Part shown: positions 32,071 to 44,688 of the stretch, in pieces
Numbering within the stretch: position 1 is the stretch's first letter
Layout of the letters: every line of letters starts with the position of its first letter
Assembly (NCBI RefSeq): GCF_019578655.1
Contig: NC_063265.1
Coordinates: forward strand, 22,368,285-22,432,284
DNA: 64,000 bases
From: Ricinus communis
Taxonomy: Eukaryota > Streptophyta > Magnoliopsida > Malpighiales > Euphorbiaceae
Reading direction: 5' to 3'
Notes under the pieces: generated by a model
The model's input: only the letters and a program-made list of their open reading frames with translations
Told to the model about the DNA's origin: nothing
The model's database searches: none
Position numbers and translations under genes: made by a program

Positions 32071-33589
32071 TATATCTATTAAAAAAAGAAATTTTCTATA
32101 CCTTTAACTATTATTGGCTATTTAAAACTATTATAATAATATATTTCTCTCATTTATTCTACTTTTAGTTTTGTTCTATTTCATACTACTTTATTTATTG
32201 TTTTTTTATTATAACTAGTTTTTTTCTCGCGTGTATTGCACATAAAATATTAAAAATGGAATTTGTTATTTTTTTACAATAAACGATAAAACATTCATTT
32301 AGGATAATAAATACTTTAAATGTCAGCATACTTTTTATATTATATCCAGTTCATCTAATTTTTATTCTTGGAGAATAATTCATCTATTTATAACTATTGT
32401 ATAATTATTCTCAAATATGATTTATTATAATCATAAACACATTAATTAAGTTAATTCATGAAATTTTAAATAATTGAACTCAATATTTTCATAATCGAAA
32501 ATAATATTATTGTCAAATTTTATCAATTTTCATATCTCATATTTACATATACAAAATATATCATTGGTAAGAGAAGATCTTTTATTATCATTAGTAAGTT
32601 GATTCATTATTAATCACTATTGAAATTTTATTTTTTCAAGCTTGTCATCATATGCTTATTTTATAAATATCATCATATGCTTAATTTATAAATATGCTCA
32701 CTCAACTTAAATTTATATCTATATATAGTCTCCAAAATTAATATCCAACTCACAAATATATTATATATTTTATTTATTTATATTACATGCGATAATATGT
32801 ATTATATAATAACTCTATAATTTCTTTTTGAAATACTTAAGTAGAAATAGTTTATTCGATGCTAATTTATAATAATGATATATAGATTAAAAAAGTTTTC
32901 TTTTCTAGATTGAATCATATATTTAGTTTATATATTTAACGCATTTTATATCAGTTCATAATACATAAATTGAAAAGCTTATATTAATAAAGTTATAAAA
33001 ATATTATATCCTTTATTACTATAAAATCCGATAATTGTAAATGAATAGTTTTATTTATTTTTGAAAAAACTCAAAGCATATGGCATATTATCAATATTAA
33101 GATAATAAAGTCATCCACTTGATATGGACAGTATACGCTACAGTATGAATTTGGGTGGCAACTTTGTAAATGTGCGATATAAGGAGGGTGTTTCTTTCGG
33201 CGTGTGGAATTAACCCTTGACATCCTTTCAAAATGGTATTGTTCCACGAGATATTTCCTTTCTCTTTATAATCATTTCAAGACAAAACTGCCCCTGAACA
33301 CATAAGAAGACAGCATCATGCAACTTGGTGTATATTGCAAAACTACCCTTCCTCTCTTAGTTGTCTCTTCACTCTCCCCTAAAACTATATCTAGATCATT
33401 TTCTATCCCAACCATCTTCTCCCTTCTTCAACTTCTTTCTCACAAATCCTAGCACTATTATCTTGAATTTTTATTTTTAATTACATATTATTTTTCTAAG
33501 GATATTTTTATTATTTGATTTTTTCAAATCACTGGAAATAAGAATTAATCATTTAACCACCAATTAATAATTATATACATAAACCCAAG
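32071..33589. other. AT-rich spacer
   Basis: No coding region or repeat boundary is supported. A CTCGCGTGTATTGCACA word at 32226 and a CT-rich stretch at 33340-33450 are the only departures from AT-rich sequence. Confidence 0.55.
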
Positions 33590-34560
33590 GTTATTATAGC
33601 CCTTTTTTTATAAAGGAGGACCAAATTGATATTTTGAAATTAAAAAGTTTTAGTTTGGCCCCTCCCCCATCTTCTATCTTCATGTTATCTTCCTCCCATC
33701 ATCACCACCATCATTTCCTCACCCATTCCCCATTAATCAGCCTCCTTCCACCGTCTAACACCCATTTTAAGTCATTGTTGCCTTGCTTCACCCTTTGCTA
33801 GCACCAAGCAATGTCAAAAGTCACTGGTTTGCATGCTTTGAAGAGAGAGAAAACATCTCTCACCACTAACATTGCCGGTTCAACATCTTGTTGGTCTCTT
33901 TTACCCTATCATAATGTTAAAAAACTTTAGGATAGTGAAGCTCAGTCCCGATCTCCTCCGTTTCATCGTTGATCAAGCTCATTGGTGTCGAAACTTTGGT
34001 AATTTAGATATTTTTGGCCATTTCTTAAGAAAAACAATTATACATCTGAAATCTTGAGATTGTGAGATTTCCATCGGTGTGCTTGGATCGAATTTTTACC
34101 GCCGTCGTAAATTTTTCGGCGACCGGACCCGGTGGCATCGAGACAAGTGCCAACGGACGAAATTTTGATTTGTGTTCTCGGACGTCCATGTGATTGTTTC
34201 CTATGACTTTCTCAGTTCGATAGAGTCAATTTCAAACCCGAACTTATTTATTTATATTTTGAATATTTATTTAGTAATTAGAAATTGTAATTTATTTGAG
34301 ATTAATTATGGATAATTAGTGATAAATTGATGAATGGAGATTAAATTAAGGTCAATTAAGAATTCGTTATCGAATTTAGATTTGTTGATTTAATATTATA
34401 GTTAGATAATTTCATTAGTTGATTTATTAATTTCGGGAGTATTAATTTAATTAATATTTTTTTAATACGAATTTAGCAAATTAACAATAATGATTTCAAA
34501 ATAATAATTTAAAATATTTATTGATGATTATAGGATTATGTTATATAGTCCTGAGTCATA
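33590..34560 (+). repeat. Probable gypsy LTR fragment
   Basis: Layout resembles the TGTAATACCC-type gypsy LTR in plus orientation: AT-rich start with GACCAAATTGATATTTTGAAATT, a pyrimidine-rich block (33660-33760), then GC-rich GACCGGACCCGGTGGCATCG (34122) and a TTAATTA-rich tail. No terminus is defined. A 61-codon ORF inside has no support. Confidence 0.4.
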
Positions 34561-34765
34561 ATTACAGGCAAAATTCTACTAACACCCATGATATATTCAT
34601 ATTATGTATATATTTAGGTGTTTTAGTGTTTTAATATGGTATTTTATATACATATTATATGCTTATTACCTCACTTTAAGTTTATTGTCCAATTTCAGAT
34701 ATCATTAGTCAAAAAGGATAAATATGAAGCTAGATATTCACAACTGGGCTTTAATAGGATAATAT

Positions 34766-36770
34766 TGTCAACACCTATTTTTTGGATCTAGATATATTGA
34801 GGGAATCACGAAAAATCCAATGAGGAAAGTTACTGTCTTTCTCGAGTCTCGAAGATTAAGAAGAGGCAATCCGAGAGAAGGATGGGATTAATTAGACTTA
34901 AAATTACTTCTAGAATCAATTTGGATCCAATTAACAAAAAAAATAAAGTGTGAGGGGTAAAAAAAAGATTTTCATAAGTTTAGGGACTAAACTTTCAAAA
35001 TCTTCAAAATTTTCGACCCTTAAAGCCAATCGACTTTATGAATTGGCTCTATACAGAGCTGATCGGCTGAGCATAAAGCTGAATCGACTTTGTATAGAGC
35101 CGATTGGCTCTACAAAGTCTGGTTGGCTAGCTTTTCGATTTTCACACTGTTTTATGTAAGTCTATTAGCTTAATCAAAATGGTAACTAGGCTTTACTCTA
35201 AAATCCATGTAGATTTGATGGGCTTTTCCATTCTTAGTTAGGTTAAAATTGGGAAATTGATGTAGATGATTCTATACATATTTATTGACTGTTTATCAGT
35301 CGTTTATTCGTGCATTTGAGTCATATTTATTCCTGTTTGATCGCACTTTGGTATATTTATAAGTTTTTCAGGTTTTCGGACTCCTTGATGGGAAATTGAT
35401 TGATTTCCGAGCAGAAACCAAGCTATATGGATGACTTACGCATACTAGATGTTTGTCAAAGTCGATTCCTTGATTGGCACGTAATTCGAGGCTTTTTGCA
35501 CGGCCCGTTGCGCGGCCTCCCTTGCCCATTGCACGGGCTGTTGCACAGGCCATGCATATTAGCACGGGCCATGGCACGGGCTAGGGCACTTCTGCCTATA
35601 AGTAGGCGCACGTAAAATAAGACAGGGTTCCGCTTCTGATTTCTGGACTCTCTACGCGCACGACCCCTCACTTCTACACCTTTGTTCTTGACATTTTGGG
35701 AGACCAACGTCAGTTGAAAGGATTGATTTTGAGGATTCAAGCAAAGATTGAAGTTTCTAGACGATTGACCAAGACTTCCAAGATCCATACTTGAGGCTGG
35801 TTTCAGAATCGGTGCTTGCGACATTTCCACTCCCACTCGAGAGAAGAGGGGTTACATGTTCCATATTTATTTCTTTCATTATGAGTAACTAGGGCAGCCG
35901 AACCCATTGGGGTTCACCTTTGTTGATGGATTGTGCTTAATTATTGGTAATTTATAAAATCAACCTTAGAATTCCATCACTTAGGTCCCCTTTTGGTTTG
36001 CTTCTTTTGTTACGGTTGTCTTCCGACTGTCAGTTGCTGTTTATTCATTTGTTTGCATTCATAGTCATTAGTTAAGTAATTTTGACTTCTCACACTTTAT
36101 TTTAGATTAGATAACATAACGAACAGTAGTAACTTTAGGTTCACCCGATCTCTAGGGATACGACCTTGATACTCACTAGTGCTAGGCCGCATCGATAGGT
36201 TCATTGCCTTAGGTGTAGGTTGCATCAATAGCCCATCAACCATATTAGATTTAGGGCCATTAAATGGGGTCTCTCAGTAACAAGTAGTTAATTAGGTTTA
36301 ACAAGCTTGGTTATTAAAGTATAACTTATAATTGGACTAGACTAAGTAGGCCTTTTACATAATTGACCAGCAAATTGGGTTAATAACCTTGAGTATTCAG
36401 CTGAACTATAATAAAAAAAGGCTATACTTAGGTGGATCTCATAGAAATATTATGCTGCATTTATAGGGAATATCCTATTAAACACTAAATTAAAAATAAA
36501 AATACACAAATAAAGTAATTGGCTTCCGGATCCATCTCTGGATTTGTGACGTAAGCTTCTTTATGGAATCGAGAAATGTCACTCATTAGTAAAAGTATCC
36601 TGGTTACCAAGGTGGCGACTCCCATCTCTGCGCTAGTATTTGTGACTATTTAGTGTGTTCCTGATTAGGTTGAAAAGCCTTGTAGAGCTATAGTCGCTAA
36701 AGACACTTGAGTGAGCGCCCGAAATAGCTGCCCACATAGGTGCTACCAAAACCTAGAATTAAGATGCGTG
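34766..36770 (+). repeat. LTR family X, copy A (with nested solo LTR)
   Basis: Starts TGTCAACACCTATTTTTTGG. It includes the AATCGGCTCTATA-type repeats (35010-35120) and, after the nested LTR, GTGGCGACTCCCATCTCTGC (36611) and GGTTGAAAAGCC. The same blocks occur inverted in copy B and directly in copy C. The right end is not sharply defined. Confidence 0.65.
35258..36238 (+). repeat. Solo Tat-type LTR nested in copy A
   Basis: The 3' part (GGGATACGACCTTGATACTCACTAGTGCTAGG to GCATCAATAGCCCATCA) is the inverted counterpart of the LTR beginning at 24173. The middle has the same GCACGGGC / GGCCATGGCACGGG palindromic style (35495-35585). No primer site follows its end, so it is a solo or truncated LTR. 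The left end is estimated from the TG at 35258. Confidence 0.6.
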
Positions 36771-36964
36771 GATTGCCATTTACACAGGCCTGACTGAAAA
36801 ATATAAGGCCCAAAGGGGGGATAATTAGTCTTTTTGTAATTATGGACCATTATTAATTATTTGTTTCATTTAGGATAATTAAGAGTTACTAGAAGATAAC
36901 TCTTAAAGGTTTTGTATTTAGAGGAGGACTTTGCAAAAGAAATCTCTATAAATATTATAGACCA

Positions 36965-39144
36965 GGCACTTGGATGGGTTGTGGTTTCGAGCGTGCACCT
37001 AAGTGTCTTTAGTGACTACAACACTGTAAGACTTTTCAACCTAATCGAGAACATGCTAACTAGTCACTGAGACTAGCTCGGAGATGGGAGTCGCCACCAG
37101 AATAATCACCAGGATACTTTTACTAACGAGTGACGTTTCTCAGATTCTATAAGGAAGCTTACGCCACAAATCTAGAAATAGATCTGGAAGCCAACTTCCT
37201 TATTTGTGTATCTTACTCTTTAATTTTATTGTTTAACAAATTATCCCCTATAAACACATCAGTTCATGCACAGGCGTACCAAATAACACTCATAACTTAT
37301 CTAGGTCTACCCTATTTTATCCAAGCCTACGCCACATTAGAGTTGTTAGACTAACTTACTAATTAATTATGTACACAGTCTACCTAATCTAGCCCAATTA
37401 CAAATTATGTTTTAACTTGCAATCTTTAAGCCTAATGGACTGCTTATTATTACAAGGCTCGTTCTGTGTGAACCTATTTCTCATATAACCTAATCCTAAC
37501 TAAAACATGGTAAGGCCCACTAAATTTACTTCGATTTTAGAACTTAAGCGCGATTAATGTTGATTAACCTATTGGACTATAACTTTCATATTGGGTCCAA
37601 TTTTAGCTCTAAAGTCTATACGTCATTTTTAATTAGGCAGTCATATTATAATTATTTATTATACATTACCATGAAATAAACAAAATAGAAAAAAAACATA
37701 AATATAAACCTAATTATTACAACCGGGCTTACAACTAAAATTGTAAAGGAAAAGGCCTAAAATCTAATACAGTACACAGAATTGATGAAAATACATCAAA
37801 ATTCGTAAGAAAGTTAAGAATTAGGACAAAGAAAGTGTAGAGTTGATCGACTCTAGGTATTCAAACTAGTTTTTATTTTTATTTTTGGTGTATTCCTTGG
37901 TCCCCAAAGCCAATTTTAACATGAATAGAAGGTGAAAAATAATTAGTTAGTGAAATAAAAAATAAAAAAAAATAAAAACAACATAAATCAGTCGATTGAA
38001 TCAGAAAGTCTAAAACTGATACAAAACCTTAGAATCTAAAAAAGTAAACAAAAATGGCGGATTAATTATTCAATTAATAAACTAATTTGATTACTGAATC
38101 ATAATGAAAATATAAATCTAATCATTAATCTTTGCATATGTTTAATCAGATTCAAAATCCTAATATTAACAAAATTATCAGATTCAAAACCCTAGTGTTC
38201 TTATTATCATATTTCAAAATCCAATAAACTAATAATATATAAATCTACAAGAAACCCTAATCTAATAATTTAAAATCAATTCTAATAATGTTTCTAAGGA
38301 AAAACATAAAAAAATATAAAAAAGAAACTAGTTTAGGATGATGTTGATGATGATGAATGCATATTTGTAGGAACCCTCAAGTTGTCACTGTAGTTGATGG
38401 TTTTGCGAGTCTCAGGTGATGAAGATGCAGTTGAATCAAAAACTGGTTGGGCATCCAGTGTTGGATCTAGTGTTGAAAAGGCTTCTGTTGATTAAAAAAA
38501 AGGTTTCCAAAAAAAGTTCTTTCTTCAATAACCTTCTTTCTCAGTGACCTAAATTTTCTGCGTAACATTGAATCGTAAAATTTCTCTCTGTTTAATCAAT
38601 ATAGCTTATGTTCTCTCTGGTTGTCCTCCCCAAATCCTAGGCACCACTTTCTATTTATAGAGGTAGGGTTTCAAAGGAAACCCTAGAGGAGATAATCTCA
38701 TATTTTAAAAAAAATATAAGTTGATAAGGTTAATATTAATTCTTTAAAATTTGAATAAATATCATTAAAAATCTATGATTATCATCAATTACCTTCTAAA
38801 ATCTGTATCTGGATGTAAAAACATCAAGAAAAAATGATGTAGAAGGAAGAAACCCTAATTGGCACTTTATAGAGCCAATCGGTATTACAGAGAGCCAATT
38901 GGTTTAAAAATTTGCAATTAGGTCTCTAAACTTGTGAAGTCCATCATTTTGATTCTTAAATTTATTTTTTCTTGATAATTAACTCCAAATTGATTTTAAA
39001 AAGGTAATTTCAGCTAGATTAACCTTAACCCTAACCTCAGATTCGCCTGTGCTTCATCTCTTGAGACCTAAGAAGGCAGTAACTTTCATCATAGGATTTT
39101 CTATAATTCTCTCAATACCTAGATTTGGAAAATAGGTGTTAACA
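36965..39144 (-). repeat. LTR family X, copy B (inverted)
   Basis: The right end GGTGTTAACA (39135-39144) is the complement of TGTTAACACC. Going left it matches copy A in order: AAAGTTACTGCCTTCTTAGG-type block, AATTGGCTCTCTG repeats (38870-38910) and the family tail GGAGATGGGAGTCGCCACC (37080). It also contains a segment (38335-38480) recurring at 42090-42240. Confidence 0.65.
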
Positions 39145-39730
39145 CTTATTTTGAGTAACTAGGCCTAAAACCCTAAAATTTAAGTAGACTTAGCGGGCCG
39201 TGGCATACTTAGTTAAGGTTTGGACTTAATTAGAATTAGGATCACACTGAATGGGCCTCATCATAATAAGTAGTCCATTAAGTCTAAAGGCTGAAAATCT
39301 GAGCATAATATGTAATTGGGCTAGACTAGATGGACTATATATATAATTGACTAGTAAATTACGCTACCTATTCTAATATGGGATGGGCTTGAATAAAAAT
39401 AGGTTAGACTTATTTGTATTATATTTATTGTTTGGAATGCTTATGTATAAATTGCTTGCATTTATAGGGAATAATTTGTTAAACAATAAAATTAAATACT
39501 AATATACATAAATAAGGAAGTTCCCTTTCGGATCCATCTCTAGACTCTATAGCGACTCCCATTAGTAAAAGTGTCTCGGTGATTACCCAGGTGCCGACTC
39601 CCATCTCTGCGCTAGTCTCAGTGACTAGTTAGCATGTTCCCAATTAGGTTGAAAAGCCTTACGGTGCCGTAGTTGCTAAAGACACTTAGATGCACGCTTG
39701 AAACCGTCGCCCACACTTGCATACTTCCTA
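39145..39730 (+). repeat. LTR family X, copy C (partial)
   Basis: Direct-orientation match to the last part of copy A: GGGCTAGACTAGATGG (39318), TTTATAGGGAATAATTTG (39461), GTGCCGACTCCCATCTCTGC (39591) and GGTTGAAAAGCC (39647). Its start abuts the outer end of copy B. Confidence 0.6.
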
Positions 39731-39734
39731 AACC

Positions 39735-39880
39735 CGAGATGACTGCAAAAGACTTGAAGCCGTTTAACATGGTCATAAGAGCCTATGATGAAATCGAATG
39801 AGACATTGAAGGGACATTCTCAGTACTAGTAAAGATGGGTCCTATTATCATTAGAAATCAGAGACTATAGTTATATAAAG
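39735..39880 (+). pseudogene. Possible Ogre/Tat protease-region remnant
   Basis: Translates as FNMVIRAYDEIE, stop, then DIEGTFSVLVKMGPII, which resembles the conserved segment after the protease in Ogre/Tat elements (VRAFDG...G.I.LP...GP). Short and with a stop. Confidence 0.3.
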
Positions 39881-40019
39881 CTCGATAATGAGAAGGTTTA
39901 GTTGGTTACAGAATCGAAAGACGAAAAGGAACTGTAACCCAAATGTCTTAGGAAAATTGACTAAAAAATATTAATAAAATAATAAATATTAAAATGTGAA
40001 AAACCAATAAAAGTAATGG

Positions 40020-40345
40020 TGAGAAGTCTTTAAGGTTGCACCCACGTGGGCTCAGCCTAAGCTCACGTGATCTCAACTTAAGCCACGCGAGGCTATCCAA
40101 GCAACACGCAACATGTGACCTCGTGCATGCCCAAAAGTAAACTCGTGCGCACTCAGCCTAAACTCGCGCAACTCTAACATCTGTGTGCGCATCTCGAGTA
40201 GCTGACTTGGGGGCATGGGCTCTACATTTAGCCTTGCGCGTTCATCCCTAAGCTTGCGCGTTTCCAACTTAAGCTTACACGAGCCCTCGATATGACCTCG
40301 TGCGAGCTCAACCTAGACAGAGGTCAACTCTTAGCTGACGTGTTG
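40020..40345 (+). repeat. Degenerate GC-rich repeats (CTCGCGCGAG-like)
   Basis: About ten imperfect units built on GCTCACGTGA / CTCGTGCGAGCTCAACCT, for example at 40060, 40118, 40162, 40232, 40252 and 40300. Probably LTR sequence: a TATA-like CCTATAAAGAC follows at 40405. The word recurs at 41430-41910 and 54430-54960. Confidence 0.55.
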
Positions 40346-40882
40346 CTCATCCATTGGCGTCAGGCGAGATTTTTTCCTCTAATAAAGGGACAACACTTGG
40401 CAAACCCTATAAAGACAAAGGAATACTTTATGTCAAGGGTTGGAATTTTCCAGATTTGGAAAGTGTGTCAAAATCTAAAGCTTTTTGGGGAAAAAGAGGT
40501 TTCTTGGGTTTTCAAAAGAATGGTTTTGAAAAAAAAAAAATTTTTTTCAAGAAACACAAACAAATTAATTTCTTTTCTTGGGCAATCTTCTCCAGTACAA
40601 GGTCGCATTTCTCTTTTCAAATTTTTAGAAGATGCATTTGTTCTAAAAAGAAAAGTACCCACTTGAGGGCAAAAAACTATTCTTAACTCTAATTTTCATA
40701 TATTTCTCACATTCATTGCATCCAAATTCTTATTTTTCTTTTATTGCATTTAATGCGTTTATTTTTCATCACACATTTATTTCACATCCACACGTCAACA
40801 TTATTTTAATTTTTGTTTATACACCCTTTTTATTTATTATAATCTTATTTAAATCGGATTTCTTCTATTTTTAGGTTTCTAC

Positions 40883-41411
40883 TAGACCTGTTCATGGGCT
40901 TGGGTACTCGCCCGGCCCGCCTAAGCTCGCACTCTTCGGGCCGGGCTTGGACAACAATTTTTGTGTACAAGCCCCCACTGCCCGAACCCACAAAGCTCAC
41001 TCGAGGGCTTGAATTTATATAAAATCCAAGCCCTCGATGTCTAGTTTAGTTAGAAAAAAACAGAAATTTCATACCTAACACTTGAACCCATGACCTTTAA
41101 CTTATAATTAAGTGCTATATACCACTTAGCTACCTATTATTTCTGTTTATAATTTTATTGTTATTAATAATATTAATCAAAACAAAACCATAAATCTAAA
41201 AATAACTTCAAATTGGGACAAATTTAATAATTGGCTGGGCCGGGCTTTTCAAAATATTTCAGGCTCGGGCTTGGGCTCAGAGATATCAAAAAATTCTCGG
41301 GCCTGGGCGGGCTCGGGCTTGTCCAAAATCAAGTCAGGCCCGGTCAGGCTCGGCCCAAGCCCGCCTAGGCCCGGCCCAAGCCCGCCTAGGCCCGGCCCAT
41401 GAACATGTCTA
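40883..41411. mobile_element. hAT-like non-autonomous element with TIRs and 8-bp target duplication
   Basis: Left end TAGACCTGTTCATGGGC and right end GCCCATGAACATGTCTA are inverted repeats with one mismatch. Flanks GTTTCTAC (40875-40882) and GTTTCTGC (41412-41419) match at 7 of 8 positions, the length expected for hAT transposases. The subterminal regions are built from GGCCCGG / GGGCTCGGGCTTG words. No transposase is encoded. It sits within the GC-repeat LTR and interrupts it. Confidence 0.85.
41073..41135 (-). other. tRNA-like segment inside the hAT element
   Basis: On the minus strand TAGCTAAGTGGTATATAGCAC resembles a tRNA D arm and A box when split at its conserved G-TGG core. About 30 bases later GGTCATGGGTTCAAGTG resembles a T arm and B box. 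Acceptor-stem pairing is absent, so this is not a tRNA gene. It may be a captured SINE head or chance resemblance. Confidence 0.3.
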
Positions 41412-41429
41412 GTTTCTGCCATCTTCTAG

Positions 41430-41910
41430 GTAGGTTGAGCTCACGCGAGCTTAACCTATGCTTGCGCGAGGTCAACCTCTTTTCCCATAGATTTCTTATC
41501 GCTTCATGGGTGTGCTTCTATGTTTTGACTCAAATGATGTCGTTTAATAGCCACAATGACTTGAACCATTAAGCTCAAGGCCTTAAATCGATATTGTTTA
41601 GCCCTTTGAGTATTGTTTGGTGTGTTCCAAGGACTGGGCTCTGAGCGTGCGGGAGATCAGCCTTGGCTCGTGCGAGTCTAGCGACCATTTAAGACCAAAT
41701 AGAGACTTTCGGGGTTAAGCGACATCGTAATGATCATAATTAGAGTTTTCGGTTTGACCTTGTGCGAGCTTAACTTGTGCTCGTGCGAGTTCACTCTTTC
41801 TCCTCCTTAAATAAATGGGCTAGCTTTAAAATAACGTCATGAGCCTTTTATGTGTCCTGAGGGACTAACCTCACGCAAGCTCAACCTATACTCACGCGAG
41901 GTCAGCCTTT
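41430..41910 (+). repeat. Continuation of GC-rich LTR-like repeats
   Basis: Pairs such as GAGCTCACGCGAGCTTAACC (41448), GCTCGTGCGAGTCTAG (41663), CTTGTGCGAGCTTAACTTG (41759) and CCTCACGCAAGCTCAACC (41868) continue the family at 40020-40345. Confidence 0.5.
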
Positions 41911-42089
41911 GTGATGAGACAGAAAATATCTTTAGATTATCTCAATCTGTTATTCTTATTTTTTATTCAATTTTATTCCTGCCTACTTTAATTAAATTGT
42001 ATGTCCATTTAATTTGCTTCATTGTGTTTTTATTGTTGTGCTTTAATTCGAACCCCTAAATGCATAGTAGTTAGCCTATAGAGGTCTGC

Positions 42090-42300
42090 CCTCGAGAAAA
42101 TTAAAGAAAAGGGAGGAAGATGTTGATGATGCAAGCTTTTAAAACCCTTAAGTTGTCACTGTATTATACTGATCCTCGAATCTCTAAAGATGATGAGGAG
42201 GTGGAATCAAAGATTAGGTATGAATCTAGTTCTTTTAAGGTTTGATTAGTGAAAAGGTTTCTTAGAAAGGCTATTATTGTTCTTAAAAAAGGGTTCTATC
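42090..42300 (-). repeat. Family X LTR fragment (part of copy B)
   Basis: TTGATGATGCAAGC, CCCTTAAGTTGTCACTGTA, TCTCTAAAGATGATGAGGAGG and GGTTTCTTAGAAAGG match 38340-38510 in order and orientation. Confidence 0.5.
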
Positions 42301-42339
42301 TTTATTAGCTTTCTATTGACCTAGTATATGGAAAGCTTG

Positions 42340-42766
42340 CCATTTGCTGATTGAATTGGAGCAAAAAGCTTATTGGGCTATTAAGAAACTAAATATAAAA
42401 TTAACTAAAGTAGGAGAAAAATACCTATTAAACTTAAATGAGATTGAAGAGATGTGTAGTAAGGCATATGAGAATGCCAAGCTATATAAAGAAAGAACCA
42501 AGAGACTACATGACAAGAATATGCATCGTAAGCCTTTGGTACTTGGAATAAAGTTTTATTAGCATTTCAAATTTTTTCCTAGAAAGCTTAAGTTTAGATG
42601 GAATGGATGTTTCGAAGTAGTTACAGTATTTACCCATGGTACGGTGAAATTATGCAATAATTAAATGCAAGAGCAATTCAAAGTGAATGACTATTGTTTA
42701 AAGCTGTATTTTGAAGGAATAACTAATGGCCATGAAGTGGAGCTTATTGATGCACTACTAACTTGA
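42340..42766 (+). pseudogene. Athila/Tat-type gypsy integrase C-terminal end
   Basis: The frame from about 42344 gives LEQKAYWAIKKLN, LNEIEEMCSKAYENAKLYKE and RTKRLHDKNMHRK, the segment between the integrase core and its C-terminal barrel in Athila/Tat elements. After a stop at 42560 it continues FKFFPRKLKFRWNGCFEV (42570-42620) and FKVNDYCLKLYFEG (42680-42720), ending at TGA 42764. Only this end is present, with no catalytic core upstream, so it is a fragment. Confidence 0.75.
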
Positions 42767-43329
42767 GCTCGACTCAACAATGTCTAGCTATGAACAATAA
42801 ATTTAGAATTTGTATATTTAAATTTTTAGCAATCTTATTATTTATGTTAAGTTTTAAATTTTAATTAAAAAGTGTTTTTATTTTTATTTTTAGAAAGCTT
42901 GCAAATGATTCAAGCATCCTAAAATCTAAATAGATCTTCAAGCACAAATGGTTCTTTATATGGTAACACTAGGATTGAGGAAACCTCTATATATAGGCAA
43001 TCCCCTTCCATTACGAGCTATTTGAAAAACTTCTCTTATTCTCAAACCTCTTAATCATCATAAATTCTAGGAAAGAAAGTGTTAAGAAGGAGGTAATTTC
43101 CCCCCCACCACCTTCACCATCACCATATCATCCTACACCGCAATCTAAGCCATCTAGCTTAAGAAAAGCCTATAGGAAATCAGAAAAGTTTAGAAGGAGA
43201 TCACCCACACCACCACCAATATCATCTAGTTCAAGAAGAGCTTCAAGGCATATGGAAAGAACTAGAAGGATATTTGACCTTTAATTATGCATTTACAGCT
43301 ACCATGGGGTCTATTACATGGATCCCAAC
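42767..43329. other. Non-coding gypsy 3' sequence, unassigned
   Basis: AT-rich, with a CCACCACCTTCACC-type low-complexity stretch at 43110-43230. Probably the 3' region of the element whose integrase ends at 42766. No LTR start is evident. Confidence 0.4.
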
Positions 43330-44087
43330 AACTTTTACGCTATGTTGCTCTCTTGAATTTTGACACTAATAGTTCATCACTGCCATATCCTCAATAAGAT
43401 CCATAACATGTTCTAGAGTCTTATTATTCAATAATCCACGTAATACTGCATTGATATATTGTTTACTTGTGTAATTCAATCTATTTAAAAATGTCTAAAT
43501 TTGCAGCCATAGGGGTAAACCATGACGTGGACAGTTCCTTAACAAATCCTTGAACCGTTCCTAACAATCATACAAATTTTTATTCTCCTATTGAAGAAAC
43601 CCTGCTATATCATTCTTCAACTTAGCCATTTTAAAAGGTGACTCTAAGAATTTCTCGGCTAATTGATTCCAACTTGTAAACGTTCCAACCGGAGACGACT
43701 TCAACCACTTCTTCAGCTTATCCGTTAATGAGAATGGAAATTGCCTTAACCTAATAGCATCATCAAATACCCCATTATTCTTGAAAGTATCATAAACCTT
43801 AAAAAAATATCCAAATGAGTGTTTGGATCCTCATTTGGCAAACCATCAAACATCCAATTGTTCTGCACCATCTAAATAATATTAGGCTTAATCTCGAAGT
43901 TTTTTACCGCTACATCCGGTCTAACAATACTTGACATGCCCCCATTTTGAGTTGGATATGCATACTCTTGCATGGTTCTTTTCCTAGGTGGAGCTGCCAT
44001 CCTTAACCGGTCTTGTTTCAGATTCGGTCCTGCCCAACCTCTTGATTCTGATATTGTAAATTCGACACTGTTTCGGCTAAGATTCAT
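43330..44087 (-). pseudogene. Gypsy (Athila-like) gag N-terminal remnant
   Basis: From the ATG at 44087 the minus strand gives a 71-codon frame with PPRKRTMQEYAYPTQNGGM and NFEIKP, the style of an Athila gag start. It is followed, beyond a stop, by NNWMFDGLPNEDPNTHLDIF (43810-43870), matching the FHGLAGEDPHKHL-type segment of gag. Frame then decays through many stops. A degenerate primer site lies 180 bp upstream at 44271-44299. Confidence 0.6.
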
Positions 44088-44270
44088 TTTCTTTATTCTT
44101 TTGATTGCTTCCTCAAAGGCCCTTTTAACTCAGGGTCGTAAGATTTATAAAATTGGTTCGGGTCATACACATATCAAAATACTAACACAAACCACAAACA
44201 CAAAAGATAATCAAATAAAAATAAAAATGCTAAATAACTAGCTTTTAAATTACTGATAATATAACAACAA

Positions 44271-44560
44271 AATTTTTTCAGCTACAGTGCCAAAAACTTT
44301 ATGACCGCTATCTGCACATGGCAAAATGTACTGATTGTATCAAGTAATAAAGTGAATAAGTACGAGTATCATTCTACTGAAGATTAAATATGAATGCTAT
44401 GTTCAGACTTTGACTAATGTTTAACAAAAAAAGGTTGATTTGTTGTAAATAAGTAATAACTAAGTTGAAAGCAATAATAAAAATGATTAATGAGATTTAT
44501 CAAAAAAAGGTTTCCAATACATTACTATTCTAATTAAACAATCATTTTATCCTACAAAAA
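44271..44560 (-). repeat. Degenerate Athila-type primer site and LTR start
   Basis: The complement of 44278-44301 reads AAAGTTTTTGGCACTGTAGC, close to the TTTTTGGCGCCGTTGCC primer site. The adjoining LTR begins on the plus strand with TGACCGCTATCTGCAC and carries ACGAGTATCATTC (44356), reminiscent of the LTR at 24173. The LTR cannot be traced far. Confidence 0.45.
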
Positions 44561-44688
44561 TAACATGTTAATTATATTTTTAATATTAGCTGTAATTAGC
44601 ACATTAGTTAATAAATTAATAAACTAATCTCATCTTATTGTCAAATATACCATGTATTAAACTTTTATTACATATATATTTAATTTAT

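Noticed and set aside
40292..40686. Two overlapping ORFs of 124 and 110 codons
   Set aside because: Overlapping frames over A-rich LTR-like sequence after a TATA-like box. No domain in either frame.
41073..41135. A functional tRNA gene
   Set aside because: No acceptor stem or paired anticodon arm. Only loose A-box and B-box similarity.
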